Source of the DNA: Nitrosomonas eutropha
GTDB taxonomy: Bacteria > Pseudomonadota > Gammaproteobacteria > Burkholderiales > Nitrosomonadaceae
Assembly: GCA_014584635.1 (NCBI GenBank)
Contig: JACTML010000184.1
Span: forward strand, 1 to 7,943
Length of the DNA: 7,943 nucleotides
Reading direction: 5' to 3'
Shown: positions 1 to 5,263 of the stretch, piece by piece
Numbering within the stretch: the stretch's first letter is position 1
How the letters are laid out: every line of letters starts with the position of its first letter
Program-made: the position numbers and the translations under genes
The notes under the pieces: generated by a model
Told to the model about the DNA's origin: nothing
Databases searched by the model: none
The model's input: only the letters and a program-made list of their open reading frames with translations

Positions 1-1
1 G

Positions 2-460
2 CTGCATGAACAAGCGCCCGCAGATTATCGCATTGGCTATCGTCAGGTTGAGTTGCACACCGCCGCACAATCTGAGATGCCTGATAACTGGTTTGTCGGT
101 GGCTGGTTCCGGTTTCACTCCGGTCAGCAGGAATCCTCCCGTCAGGCAATCAAAACACTGCTGGGTACACGCATCAAGACACAACCCCTGAGTTTTCCTA
201 CCGCAGGATCGGTTTTTCGTAACCCTCCCGGAGACTACGCTGCTCGTCTGATTGAGCAATGTGGTTTGAAGGGATTGCGTATCGGCGATGCCATGATCTC
301 CACATTACACGCCAATTTCATTCTTAATTGCGGCCACGCAACTGCCTCGGAAATTGAAGCAGTCATTGATACTGCTCAGGCAACGGTTCACCGCGAAGCT
401 GGCATCAGGCTGGTTACGGAAGTACGCATTATCGGACAGCACAAAGGGAGCGAACCATGA
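2..460 (+). CDS. murB: UDP-N-acetylenolpyruvoylglucosamine reductase (MurB), C-terminal part
   Basis: MurB is the cytoplasmic FAD enzyme that uses NADPH to reduce UDP-GlcNAc-enolpyruvate to UDP-MurNAc, the second committed step of peptidoglycan precursor synthesis. The reading frame is open from base 2, so the gene starts upstream and about 152 C-terminal residues are present. The family signature [13 protein letters not shown] (around 200-238) contains the serine that acts as proton donor (codon 209-211). It is followed by [10 protein letters not shown] and [10 protein letters not shown], typical of MurB domain 3. The glutamate of VTEVRIIG (codon 419-421) fits the second conserved catalytic residue. 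The spacing between these motifs suggests the compact form of MurB rather than the longer E. coli form. The stop codon overlaps the ddlB start as ATGA, which implies translational coupling. Identification is secure; only the missing 5' part limits it. Confidence 0.96.
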   Translation: MHEQAPADYRIGYRQVELHTAAQSEMPDNWFVGGWFRFHSGQQESSRQAIKTLLGTRIKTQPLSFPTAGSVFRNPPGDYAARLIEQCGLKGLRIGDAMISTLHANFILNCGHATASEIEAVIDTAQATVHREAGIRLVTEVRIIGQHKGSEP

Positions 461-1377
461 ACAGTCGCGACCTTGGAAAAGTGGCGGTATTACTGGGCGG
501 GCGTTCCGCTGAACGCGACATTTCGCTTAAAAGCGGGCAAGCCGTATTGGCGGCATTGCAACGCAACCGGGTTGATGCACATGCGTTTGATCCAGCCGGC
601 CAGCCGCTGGAAAATCTTTTGCAGCAGGGTTTTAGCCGGGCATTTATCGCGCTGCATGGTCGCTATGGTGAAGATGGCTCGGTTCAGGGTGCATTGGAGC
701 TGATGGATTTACCCTATACCGGCAGCGGCATCCTTGCCAGTGCGCTGGCAATGGACAAATGGCGCGCCAAAATGATCTGGCAATCCGCCGGTATCAGTAC
801 ACCTGACTATGTCATGCTCGACGCCAACAGCAATTTTCAGGAGGTGGTTGACAGACTGGGGCTGCCACTCATCATCAAGCCTGTCCGGGAAGGTTCAACC
901 CTCGGTTTGAGCAAGGTGGAGTGTAAACAGGATATGCAGGCAGCCTATCAGATCGCTGCCCGCCATGACTCACTGGTAATGGCCGAGCAATTTATCCAGG
1001 GAATTGAGCTTACCGCAGCTATTCTGGATGATACCCCTCTGCCCCTGGTACGAATTGATGTGGCAGAAGGTCTTTATGATTACCAGGCAAAATATTTTTC
1101 TGATAAGACACGTTATACCTGCCCTGGTGGATTAGCAGAAGCATTGACGACCCGCATACAGCAACAGGCTTTACATGCCCACCGAATATTGGGATGTACC
1201 GGCTGGAGCAGAGTGGATCTGATTCTGGATAAAAATGAACACCCGTTTTTCCTTGAAGCCAATACATCACCGGGAATGACTGATCACAGCCTTGTGCCAA
1301 TGGCTGCACAGGCCGCAGGTATTTCCTTTGATGAACTGGTTATGAGAATTCTGGCGTTAACCTGCAGACAGATTTAG
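457..1377 (+). CDS. ddlB: D-alanine--D-alanine ligase (DdlB)
   Basis: This ATP-grasp ligase joins two D-alanines in the cytoplasm to give the dipeptide that MurF adds to the peptidoglycan precursor. The protein has 306 residues, the normal length. Motifs run in family order: [15 protein letters not shown] (9-23, Glu19 binding the first D-Ala), [10 protein letters not shown] (65-74), [12 protein letters not shown] (139-150, Ser147), [10 protein letters not shown] (207-216), SRVDLIL (251-257, Arg252 and Asp254) and [11 protein letters not shown] (265-275, metal ligands Glu267 and Asn269). Tyr213 matches the tyrosine (E. coli Tyr216) expected in D-Ala-D-Ala ligases; many D-lactate ligases have Phe there. 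Valine is more usual than Ala268 next to the metal ligand, a mild change. The ATG at 457 overlaps the murB stop, and an AAGGGAG sequence at 444-450 precedes it with good spacing. The next gene, ftsQ, begins 35 bp downstream. Confidence 0.97.
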   Translation: MNSRDLGKVAVLLGGRSAERDISLKSGQAVLAALQRNRVDAHAFDPAGQPLENLLQQGFSRAFIALHGRYGEDGSVQGALELMDLPYTGSGILASALAMDKWRAKMIWQSAGISTPDYVMLDANSNFQEVVDRLGLPLIIKPVREGSTLGLSKVECKQDMQAAYQIAARHDSLVMAEQFIQGIELTAAILDDTPLPLVRIDVAEGLYDYQAKYFSDKTRYTCPGGLAEALTTRIQQQALHAHRILGCTGWSRVDLILDKNEHPFFLEANTSPGMTDHSLVPMAAQAAGISFDELVMRILALTCRQI

Positions 1378-1412
1378 ACAACCCCGACCAGGAAAAATAC
1401 AGGCCCAAGCAT

Positions 1413-2141
1413 ATGTGGAATGATCATCAGTCCTTGAATTTTCTGGCAAACATCCTGTTGACAGGTGTCTTGCTGGCCATGATTTATGCAGTGGGAATCA
1501 AGGTACTGGCTTTGCCATTTTTCTCATTGCGAGAGGTGCGCATAGAAGCTGTAAACAAAAACCAGATCGGCAACATGAATCTGGCGCATATTACGCGCGA
1601 TCAGGTTGAACAGGTCATACACAACTCAGTGAACGGGAATTTCATCATGATTGATTTGGGTATCCTGCAAAAAGCTTTCATGGAGCTGCCGTGGGTACGC
1701 TCGGTAAAAATTTTACGCGACTGGCCGCCTGCACTGAACGTATTACTCGAAGAACATAAACCGCTTGCGTTCTGGGGAGAAGCAGCACTGGTCAACACGA
1801 ATGGAGAAATATTCCACGCGATCGTGGATAATGCGCAGCTTCCGATATTCACCGGCCCTGACAAAAGCAGCCATTTGATCACGAACCAGTACCATGTTTT
1901 CAACAAGTTACTGCAGCCAACCGGGTATTCGGTTGCAGAAATTGCGCTGACACCACGGCACGCATGGCATATCCGTCTGAACACGGGAACCTGGCTCAGG
2001 CTGGGAAGAAAGCAAATCATACAGCGTTTGCAACGCTATGTAGCTGTTCACAGGCAGTATCACGAAAACCTGGATTGGGAGGGACATTCTGCTTATGTGG
2101 ATTTGCGTTATGTCAATGGATTTGCTGTTCGTACACACTGA
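1413..2141 (+). CDS. ftsQ: Cell division protein FtsQ
   Basis: FtsQ is a bitopic inner-membrane protein that joins FtsB and FtsL at the septum and links early cytoplasmic divisome proteins with the late septal synthesis proteins. The 242 residues show the expected plan: a short cytoplasmic N-terminus, one membrane segment at about 10-34, a POTRA domain at about 36-113 (starting with the FSLREVRIEAV strand and including LPWVRSVKILRDWPP), then the beta domain with LVNTNGEIF (126-134) and the terminal YVDLRYVNGFAVR (228-240). In E. coli the corresponding last strand contacts FtsB. The MWNDHQSLN start is like that of other betaproteobacterial FtsQ proteins, which supports the ATG at 1413. The ribosome binding site is poor (only CAGG about 10 bp upstream), so translation may depend on ddlB. 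Confidence 0.95.
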   Translation: MWNDHQSLNFLANILLTGVLLAMIYAVGIKVLALPFFSLREVRIEAVNKNQIGNMNLAHITRDQVEQVIHNSVNGNFIMIDLGILQKAFMELPWVRSVKILRDWPPALNVLLEEHKPLAFWGEAALVNTNGEIFHAIVDNAQLPIFTGPDKSSHLITNQYHVFNKLLQPTGYSVAEIALTPRHAWHIRLNTGTWLRLGRKQIIQRLQRYVAVHRQYHENLDWEGHSAYVDLRYVNGFAVRTH

Positions 2142-2180
2142 TTGATTTATCAGGTTCAAGATAAACAAGGCACCATAACT

Positions 2181-2207
2181 ATGAAATCAGAGGGGGATTT
2201 CAAATGA
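2181..2207 (+). other. Possible 8-codon leader frame MKSEGDFK ending on the ftsA start codon
   Basis: Between ftsQ and ftsA there is an ATG at 2181 followed by seven sense codons and a TGA at 2205-2207. That stop overlaps the ftsA ATG (2204-2206) as ATGA. An AAGG lies at 2167-2170, 10 bp upstream of the small start. The ftsA Shine-Dalgarno (AGGGGG, 2191-2196) is inside this frame, so ribosomes translating it would cross that site and stop on the ftsA start. This geometry is typical of translational coupling. A chance occurrence in 62 bp is also quite possible, and nothing here shows that the frame is translated. Confidence 0.3.
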
Positions 2208-3442
2208 GTAAAATCAGGGAAGGCAAGGATCTGATTGTCGGTCTTGATATCGGCACATCAAAAATCGTAGCCATCGTCGCTGAAATAAAACCCGAGGGTG
2301 GTTTTGAGATTATTGGCCTGGGCAGCCACCCCTCACGCGGTTTGAAAAAAGGTGTGGTGGTCAATATTGAAGCAACTGTCAACGCCATTCAGCGCGCGCT
2401 TGAAGAAGTTGAGCTGATGGCAGGTTGCCGGATCAGTGAGGTATATGCCGGGATCGCCGGTAATCATATCAAGAGCTTTAATTCACACGGCATGGTGGCA
2501 ATCAAGGATAAGGAAGTTACCCAGTCAGATGTGGATAAAGTCATGGAAACCGCCAAAGCGGTGAATATTCCGGCTGATCAGCAAATCCTGCACATTCTGC
2601 AACAGGAATTCATTATCGACGGCCAGGAGGATGTACGCGAACCGGTTGGAATGAGTGGTATCCGGCTGGAAGTCAAGGTTCACATTGTTACCGGCGCGGT
2701 ATCCGCCGCCCAGAATATTGCCAAATGTATTAATCGCTGCGGGCTGGATGTGCGAGATCTTATTCTGCAGCCCCTTGCCTCGGCCACAGCTGTACTCTCC
2801 GAAGATGAAAAGGATTTGGGCGTATGCCTGGTGGATATTGGTGGCGGAACGACGGATATCGCGGTTTTTACAGATGGTTCCATCCGGCACACTGCAGTCA
2901 TTCCGGTAGCAGGCGATCAGATTACCAATGATATCGCCATGGCACTGCGTACCCCTACAAAAGATGCGGAAGATATCAAATGCCGCTATGGTACCGCCTT
3001 GCGCACACTGGCGGATATCCGGGAAATGGTTGAAGTCCCGGACGTGGGCAATCGTGGTGTTCGCCCTTTGTCACGCCAAACCCTGGCTGAAGTTATCGAG
3101 CCGCGTGTAGAAGAACTCTATTTGCTGATTCAGGCAGAATTAAGACGCAGCGGATTTGAGCAGCTGCTTTCATCCGGCATTGTTATCACCGGTGGCAGCA
3201 GTTCCATGCTGGGGATGGTTGAGCTGGGAGAAGAGATTTTTCACATGCCCGTGCGACTTGGGCTGCCCGTTTACAACGGCAGTCTGGAAGAAGTTGTACG
3301 GACGCCACGATACTCGACAGCCATCGGCCTGGTGATGACGGGTATGGATGATCACCTTCATCACCACCAGGCAAAACTGAAGAGCGGTTCCACCAGACAG
3401 ATTCTGGCAAAAATGAAAAGCTGGTTTCAGGAAAATTTCTAA
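2204..3442 (+). CDS. ftsA: Cell division protein FtsA
   Basis: FtsA is an actin-like ATP-binding protein that anchors FtsZ filaments to the inner membrane and recruits later divisome proteins. All the expected elements are visible in 412 residues: phosphate-1 loop LDIGTSK (14-20), the 1C domain that replaces actin subdomain 1B (about 84-162, including AGIAGNHIKS and GIRLEVKVHIVTGA), phosphate-2 DIGGGTTD (211-218), the adenosine motif GIVITGGSS (325-333), and a C-terminal amphipathic helix (about 399-412, LAKMKSWFQENF) serving as the membrane targeting sequence. A histidine-rich stretch DDHLHHHQ (382-389) lies in the linker before that helix. AGGGGG at 2191-2196 with 7-bp spacing supports the ATG at 2204. 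The gene follows ftsQ by 62 bp and would normally be closely followed by ftsZ, but a repeat-like element lies in between. Confidence 0.97.
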   Translation: MSKIREGKDLIVGLDIGTSKIVAIVAEIKPEGGFEIIGLGSHPSRGLKKGVVVNIEATVNAIQRALEEVELMAGCRISEVYAGIAGNHIKSFNSHGMVAIKDKEVTQSDVDKVMETAKAVNIPADQQILHILQQEFIIDGQEDVREPVGMSGIRLEVKVHIVTGAVSAAQNIAKCINRCGLDVRDLILQPLASATAVLSEDEKDLGVCLVDIGGGTTDIAVFTDGSIRHTAVIPVAGDQITNDIAMALRTPTKDAEDIKCRYGTALRTLADIREMVEVPDVGNRGVRPLSRQTLAEVIEPRVEELYLLIQAELRRSGFEQLLSSGIVITGGSSSMLGMVELGEEIFHMPVRLGLPVYNGSLEEVVRTPRYSTAIGLVMTGMDDHLHHHQAKLKSGSTRQILAKMKSWFQENF

Positions 3443-3464
3443 ATCGGATTTAAGCGTTCTGTTA

Positions 3465-3607
3465 GGGAACCTCTGAAAAATGTTAGCGAGGCAATCAGTT
3501 CAAGGCCAAAAGTCGGCGAAGAGGCGGAGTTTATATGGAATAAATGAGTATGCTAAGCCGACTTTTAACGCAGAAATGGCAACGCAGATAGTTTTGCAGA
3601 GATTCCC
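3465..3607. mobile_element. MITE-like non-coding element with terminal inverted repeats between ftsA and ftsZ
   Basis: The 143-bp segment starts with GGGAACCTCTGAAAAA (3465-3480) and ends with TTTTGCAGAGATTCCC (3592-3607). The reverse complement of the right end matches the left end at 14 of 16 positions. No transposase or other meaningful frame lies inside. A second, perfect 10-bp inverted repeat is nested within it (3508-3517 and 3557-3566). Long terminal repeats, small size and no coding capacity fit a non-autonomous transposable element derived from the ends of an insertion sequence. I cannot name the parent element, and no clear target duplication is visible (flanks TTA and GGC). There is only one copy in this window, so multi-copy status is untested. 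Confidence 0.6.
3508..3566. repeat. Internal inverted repeat (hairpin arms) of the ftsA-ftsZ element
   Basis: The arms AAAAGTCGGC (3508-3517) and GCCGACTTTT (3557-3566) are perfect reverse complements separated by 39 bp. On the plus strand the second arm ends in four T residues, so the structure could pause or partly stop transcripts coming from ftsA. The long loop makes an efficient intrinsic terminator unlikely. Confidence 0.55.
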
Positions 3608-3640
3608 GGCAAAATATTGTTTGAAAATTCACCATGCAAG

Positions 3641-3645
3641 AGGAG
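3641..3645 (+). promoter_or_regulatory. Ribosome binding site that sets the ftsZ start
   Basis: AGGAG lies 7 bp before the ATG at 3653, the best Shine-Dalgarno arrangement in the region. This favours 3653 over the in-frame TTG at 3617, which would add 12 residues not seen in the family. The intervening ATG at 3648 is directly followed by TAA and sits only 2 bp from AGGAG, so it is not a useful start. Confidence 0.85.
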
Positions 3646-3652
3646 AAATGTA

Positions 3653-4801
3653 ATGTTTGAGATCACAAATAGCGAGTCCCTGGAAGCTGTCATCAAAGTT
3701 ATCGGCATTGGCGGATGTGGCGGCAATGCTGTCGATCACATGATTCGCAACGAGGTTAAAGGTGTTGAATTTATTTGCATGAACACTGATGCCCAAGCAT
3801 TGCAAGGCAGTCTCGCACAAACCGCAATACAACTGGGTACAAGCGTTACCCGGGGATTGGGTGCTGGCGCCAACCCGGATATCGGTAAAGAGGCGGCATT
3901 GGAAGATCGGGATCGTATCGCTGAAATCGTTCAAGGTGCCGACATGCTGTTCATTACTGCCGGAATGGGAGGCGGTACCGGTACAGGCGCTGCCCCGGTT
4001 GTTGCCCAGATTGCCAAGGAAATGGGTATTCTGACTGTTGCTGTCGTCAGTAAACCCTTTTCTTTTGAAGGTAAACGTTTAAAAGCTGCGCAAGCCGGAA
4101 TGGAAGCATTGGCAGAACACGTGGATTCACTGATTGTCATTCCGAATGACAAACTGATGAAGGTGCTGGGAAATGACATCAGTATGCTGGATGCTTTCAA
4201 GGCGGCAAACGATGTACTGTATGGTGCGGTAGCGGGAATTGCAGAAGTTATTAACTGCCCCGGACTGGTTAACGTGGACTTCGCAGACGTTAAAACAGTC
4301 ATGTCTGAAATGGGCATGGCTATGATGGGTTCCGCAGTTGCCGGTGGTGTCGATCGCGCGCGCATGGCTGCAGAAGAAGCAGTCGCCAGTCCGCTGCTTG
4401 AAGAAATCACGCTGACCGGCGCACGCGGTGTACTGGTGAACATAACCGCCAGTTCAGCCATGAAAATGCGCGAAGTACAGGAAGTCATGGATACCGTCAA
4501 GAAAATGACAGCTGAAGATGCAACGGTAATCGTTGGTACTGTTATCGACGAGAGTATGGGAGACAGCCTGCGCGTTACGCTGGTGGCAACGGGACTTGGC
4601 AATATCTCCCAGCAGTCTCAAAGACCCATGACCATTATTCATACACGGACAGGCACTGATGACAGAATCTCTTCTCATCAGGTGGATGAACCTGCCGTGA
4701 TGAGAACTGGCAGAAGAAGTAACGCTGCGGTAACTGCCATGCAACAGGCAGGCATGGATCCCATGGATATTCCCGCTTTCCTCAGAAAACAGGCAGACTG
4801 A
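3653..4801 (+). CDS. ftsZ: Cell division protein FtsZ
   Basis: FtsZ is the tubulin-like GTPase that polymerises at midcell to form the Z ring and organise septal wall synthesis. The protein has 382 residues, nearly E. coli length, and its landmarks fall at E. coli positions: GIGGCGGNAV (18-27), the GTP-binding tubulin signature GGGTGTG (106-112), and the T7 synergy loop NVDFADVK (207-214, with Asp209 and Asp212 needed for GTP hydrolysis across the subunit interface). A variable linker spans about 318-370. The C-terminal peptide DIPAFLRKQAD (372-382) matches, as I remember it, the E. coli tail that binds FtsA and ZipA. The start is placed at 3653 because of the AGGAG site and the MFE opening. 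The upstream repeat-like element separates it from ftsA, so ftsZ may rely partly on its own promoter. It is the last gene of the cluster here. Confidence 0.98.
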   Translation: MFEITNSESLEAVIKVIGIGGCGGNAVDHMIRNEVKGVEFICMNTDAQALQGSLAQTAIQLGTSVTRGLGAGANPDIGKEAALEDRDRIAEIVQGADMLFITAGMGGGTGTGAAPVVAQIAKEMGILTVAVVSKPFSFEGKRLKAAQAGMEALAEHVDSLIVIPNDKLMKVLGNDISMLDAFKAANDVLYGAVAGIAEVINCPGLVNVDFADVKTVMSEMGMAMMGSAVAGGVDRARMAAEEAVASPLLEEITLTGARGVLVNITASSAMKMREVQEVMDTVKKMTAEDATVIVGTVIDESMGDSLRVTLVATGLGNISQQSQRPMTIIHTRTGTDDRISSHQVDEPAVMRTGRRSNAAVTAMQQAGMDPMDIPAFLRKQAD

Positions 4802-4856
4802 CAAGGATTGGTTTTTTAATAGAAATATTTCAACGATAGCAAACTGCATTTTCACA

Positions 4857-4892
4857 ATTACCAGACTATCCTTCCGAAGATAGTCTGGTAAT
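4857..4892. terminator. Bidirectional rho-independent-type hairpin between convergent genes
   Basis: A perfect 14-bp stem is formed by ATTACCAGACTATC (4857-4870) and GATAGTCTGGTAAT (4879-4892) with an 8-nt loop CTTCCGAA. The plus-strand transcript continues into ATTTTC, and the minus-strand transcript into TGTGAAAATG, so the T-tract is short on the plus side and lacking on the minus side. It lies between the ftsZ stop (4801) and the end of the convergent small gene (4914), the place expected for a shared transcription stop. Confidence 0.8.
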
Positions 4893-4913
4893 ATTTTCAG
4901 TGCTGCTGTCAGG

Positions 4914-5165
4914 CTAATTCTTTGAAGGAAAACGGCGCTCGTGAATTTCTCTCAGCTTGTCCAGCTCCTGAATAACTTCAAACGGAAACCCTGCCCGATC
5001 ACGTCCTTTTTCCGTAACCAGCAGTTTTTTCAAGTAAAGAGGAAACTCTGCATACCCCCATAGCAGCTTGATCTGATCTGCGACCCGTGCATAGTCCTTG
5101 TCAAGAACTGATTCCCGGTTCCCCAGAAAAACGGCAAACTCTCCTATGGTGCTTTTCAGCGTCAT
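4914..5165 (-). CDS. Small uncharacterised protein, 83 residues
   Basis: I do not recognise a named family. The protein is short, soluble-looking and rich in charged residues, with no signal peptide, membrane segment or cysteine pair. It begins MTLKSTIGEFAVFLGNRE. The middle contains RVADQIKLLWGYAEFPLYL (about 27-45), which looks like an amphipathic helix followed by an aromatic turn. A basic stretch and DRAGFPFEVIQELDKLREIH (about 56-75) look like a second helical element. This resembles small cytoplasmic proteins often found in betaproteobacteria, but I cannot assign a function. Evidence that it is a gene: a very strong AAAGGAGT ribosome binding site 7 bp before the ATG, a complete frame, and a good terminator beyond its stop codon. 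It is 98 bp downstream of the receptor gene on the same strand, and may be co-transcribed with it or have its own promoter. Confidence 0.8.
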   Translation of the reverse strand: MTLKSTIGEFAVFLGNRESVLDKDYARVADQIKLLWGYAEFPLYLKKLLVTEKGRDRAGFPFEVIQELDKLREIHERRFPSKN

Positions 5166-5172
5166 AAAATCT

Positions 5173-5180
5173 ACTCCTTT
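5173..5180 (-). promoter_or_regulatory. Strong ribosome binding site of the 83-residue gene
   Basis: The minus strand reads AAAGGAGT, 7 bp upstream of the ATG at 5165-5163. It nearly matches the full anti-Shine-Dalgarno complement, is the best such site in the window, and is the main support for this short gene. Further upstream on the same strand, TTGAAG and TACAAA 18 bp apart could form a weak promoter, but the match is poor and I do not annotate it. Confidence 0.8.
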
Positions 5181-5263
5181 TAAATTTCCAACAAAATCAT
5201 CCCTTGTATCGACCTGAATTTATTAAGGGTTTAGCTGTTTGTAAGTCAGATTTTGATAGCGCT

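Noticed and set aside
3347..3370. Histidine-rich stretch DDHLHHHQ near the FtsA C-terminus as a metal-binding site
   Set aside because: It lies in the flexible linker before the membrane helix, where composition varies freely. There is no further support for metal binding.
3462..3610. Target site duplication around the ftsA-ftsZ element
   Set aside because: The flanks (TTA on the left, GGC on the right) do not match for any plausible length, so no duplication is claimed.
3617..3652. In-frame TTG start giving a 394-residue FtsZ
   Set aside because: The 12 extra residues are not a family feature, and they span the AGGAG site that serves the ATG at 3653.
3648..3653. Start-stop pair ATGTAA just before ftsZ
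   Set aside because: It is only 2 bp from AGGAG, too close for initiation. Probably chance.
3931..4602. 223-codon minus-strand open frame opposite ftsZ
   Set aside because: It is rich in Ser, Thr, Ala and Pro, has no recognisable domains, and lies entirely opposite the conserved FtsZ coding region. This is a typical codon-bias shadow.
4811..4817. T-run directly after the ftsZ stop
   Set aside because: No GC-rich hairpin precedes it. The strong hairpin at 4857-4892 is the better terminator.
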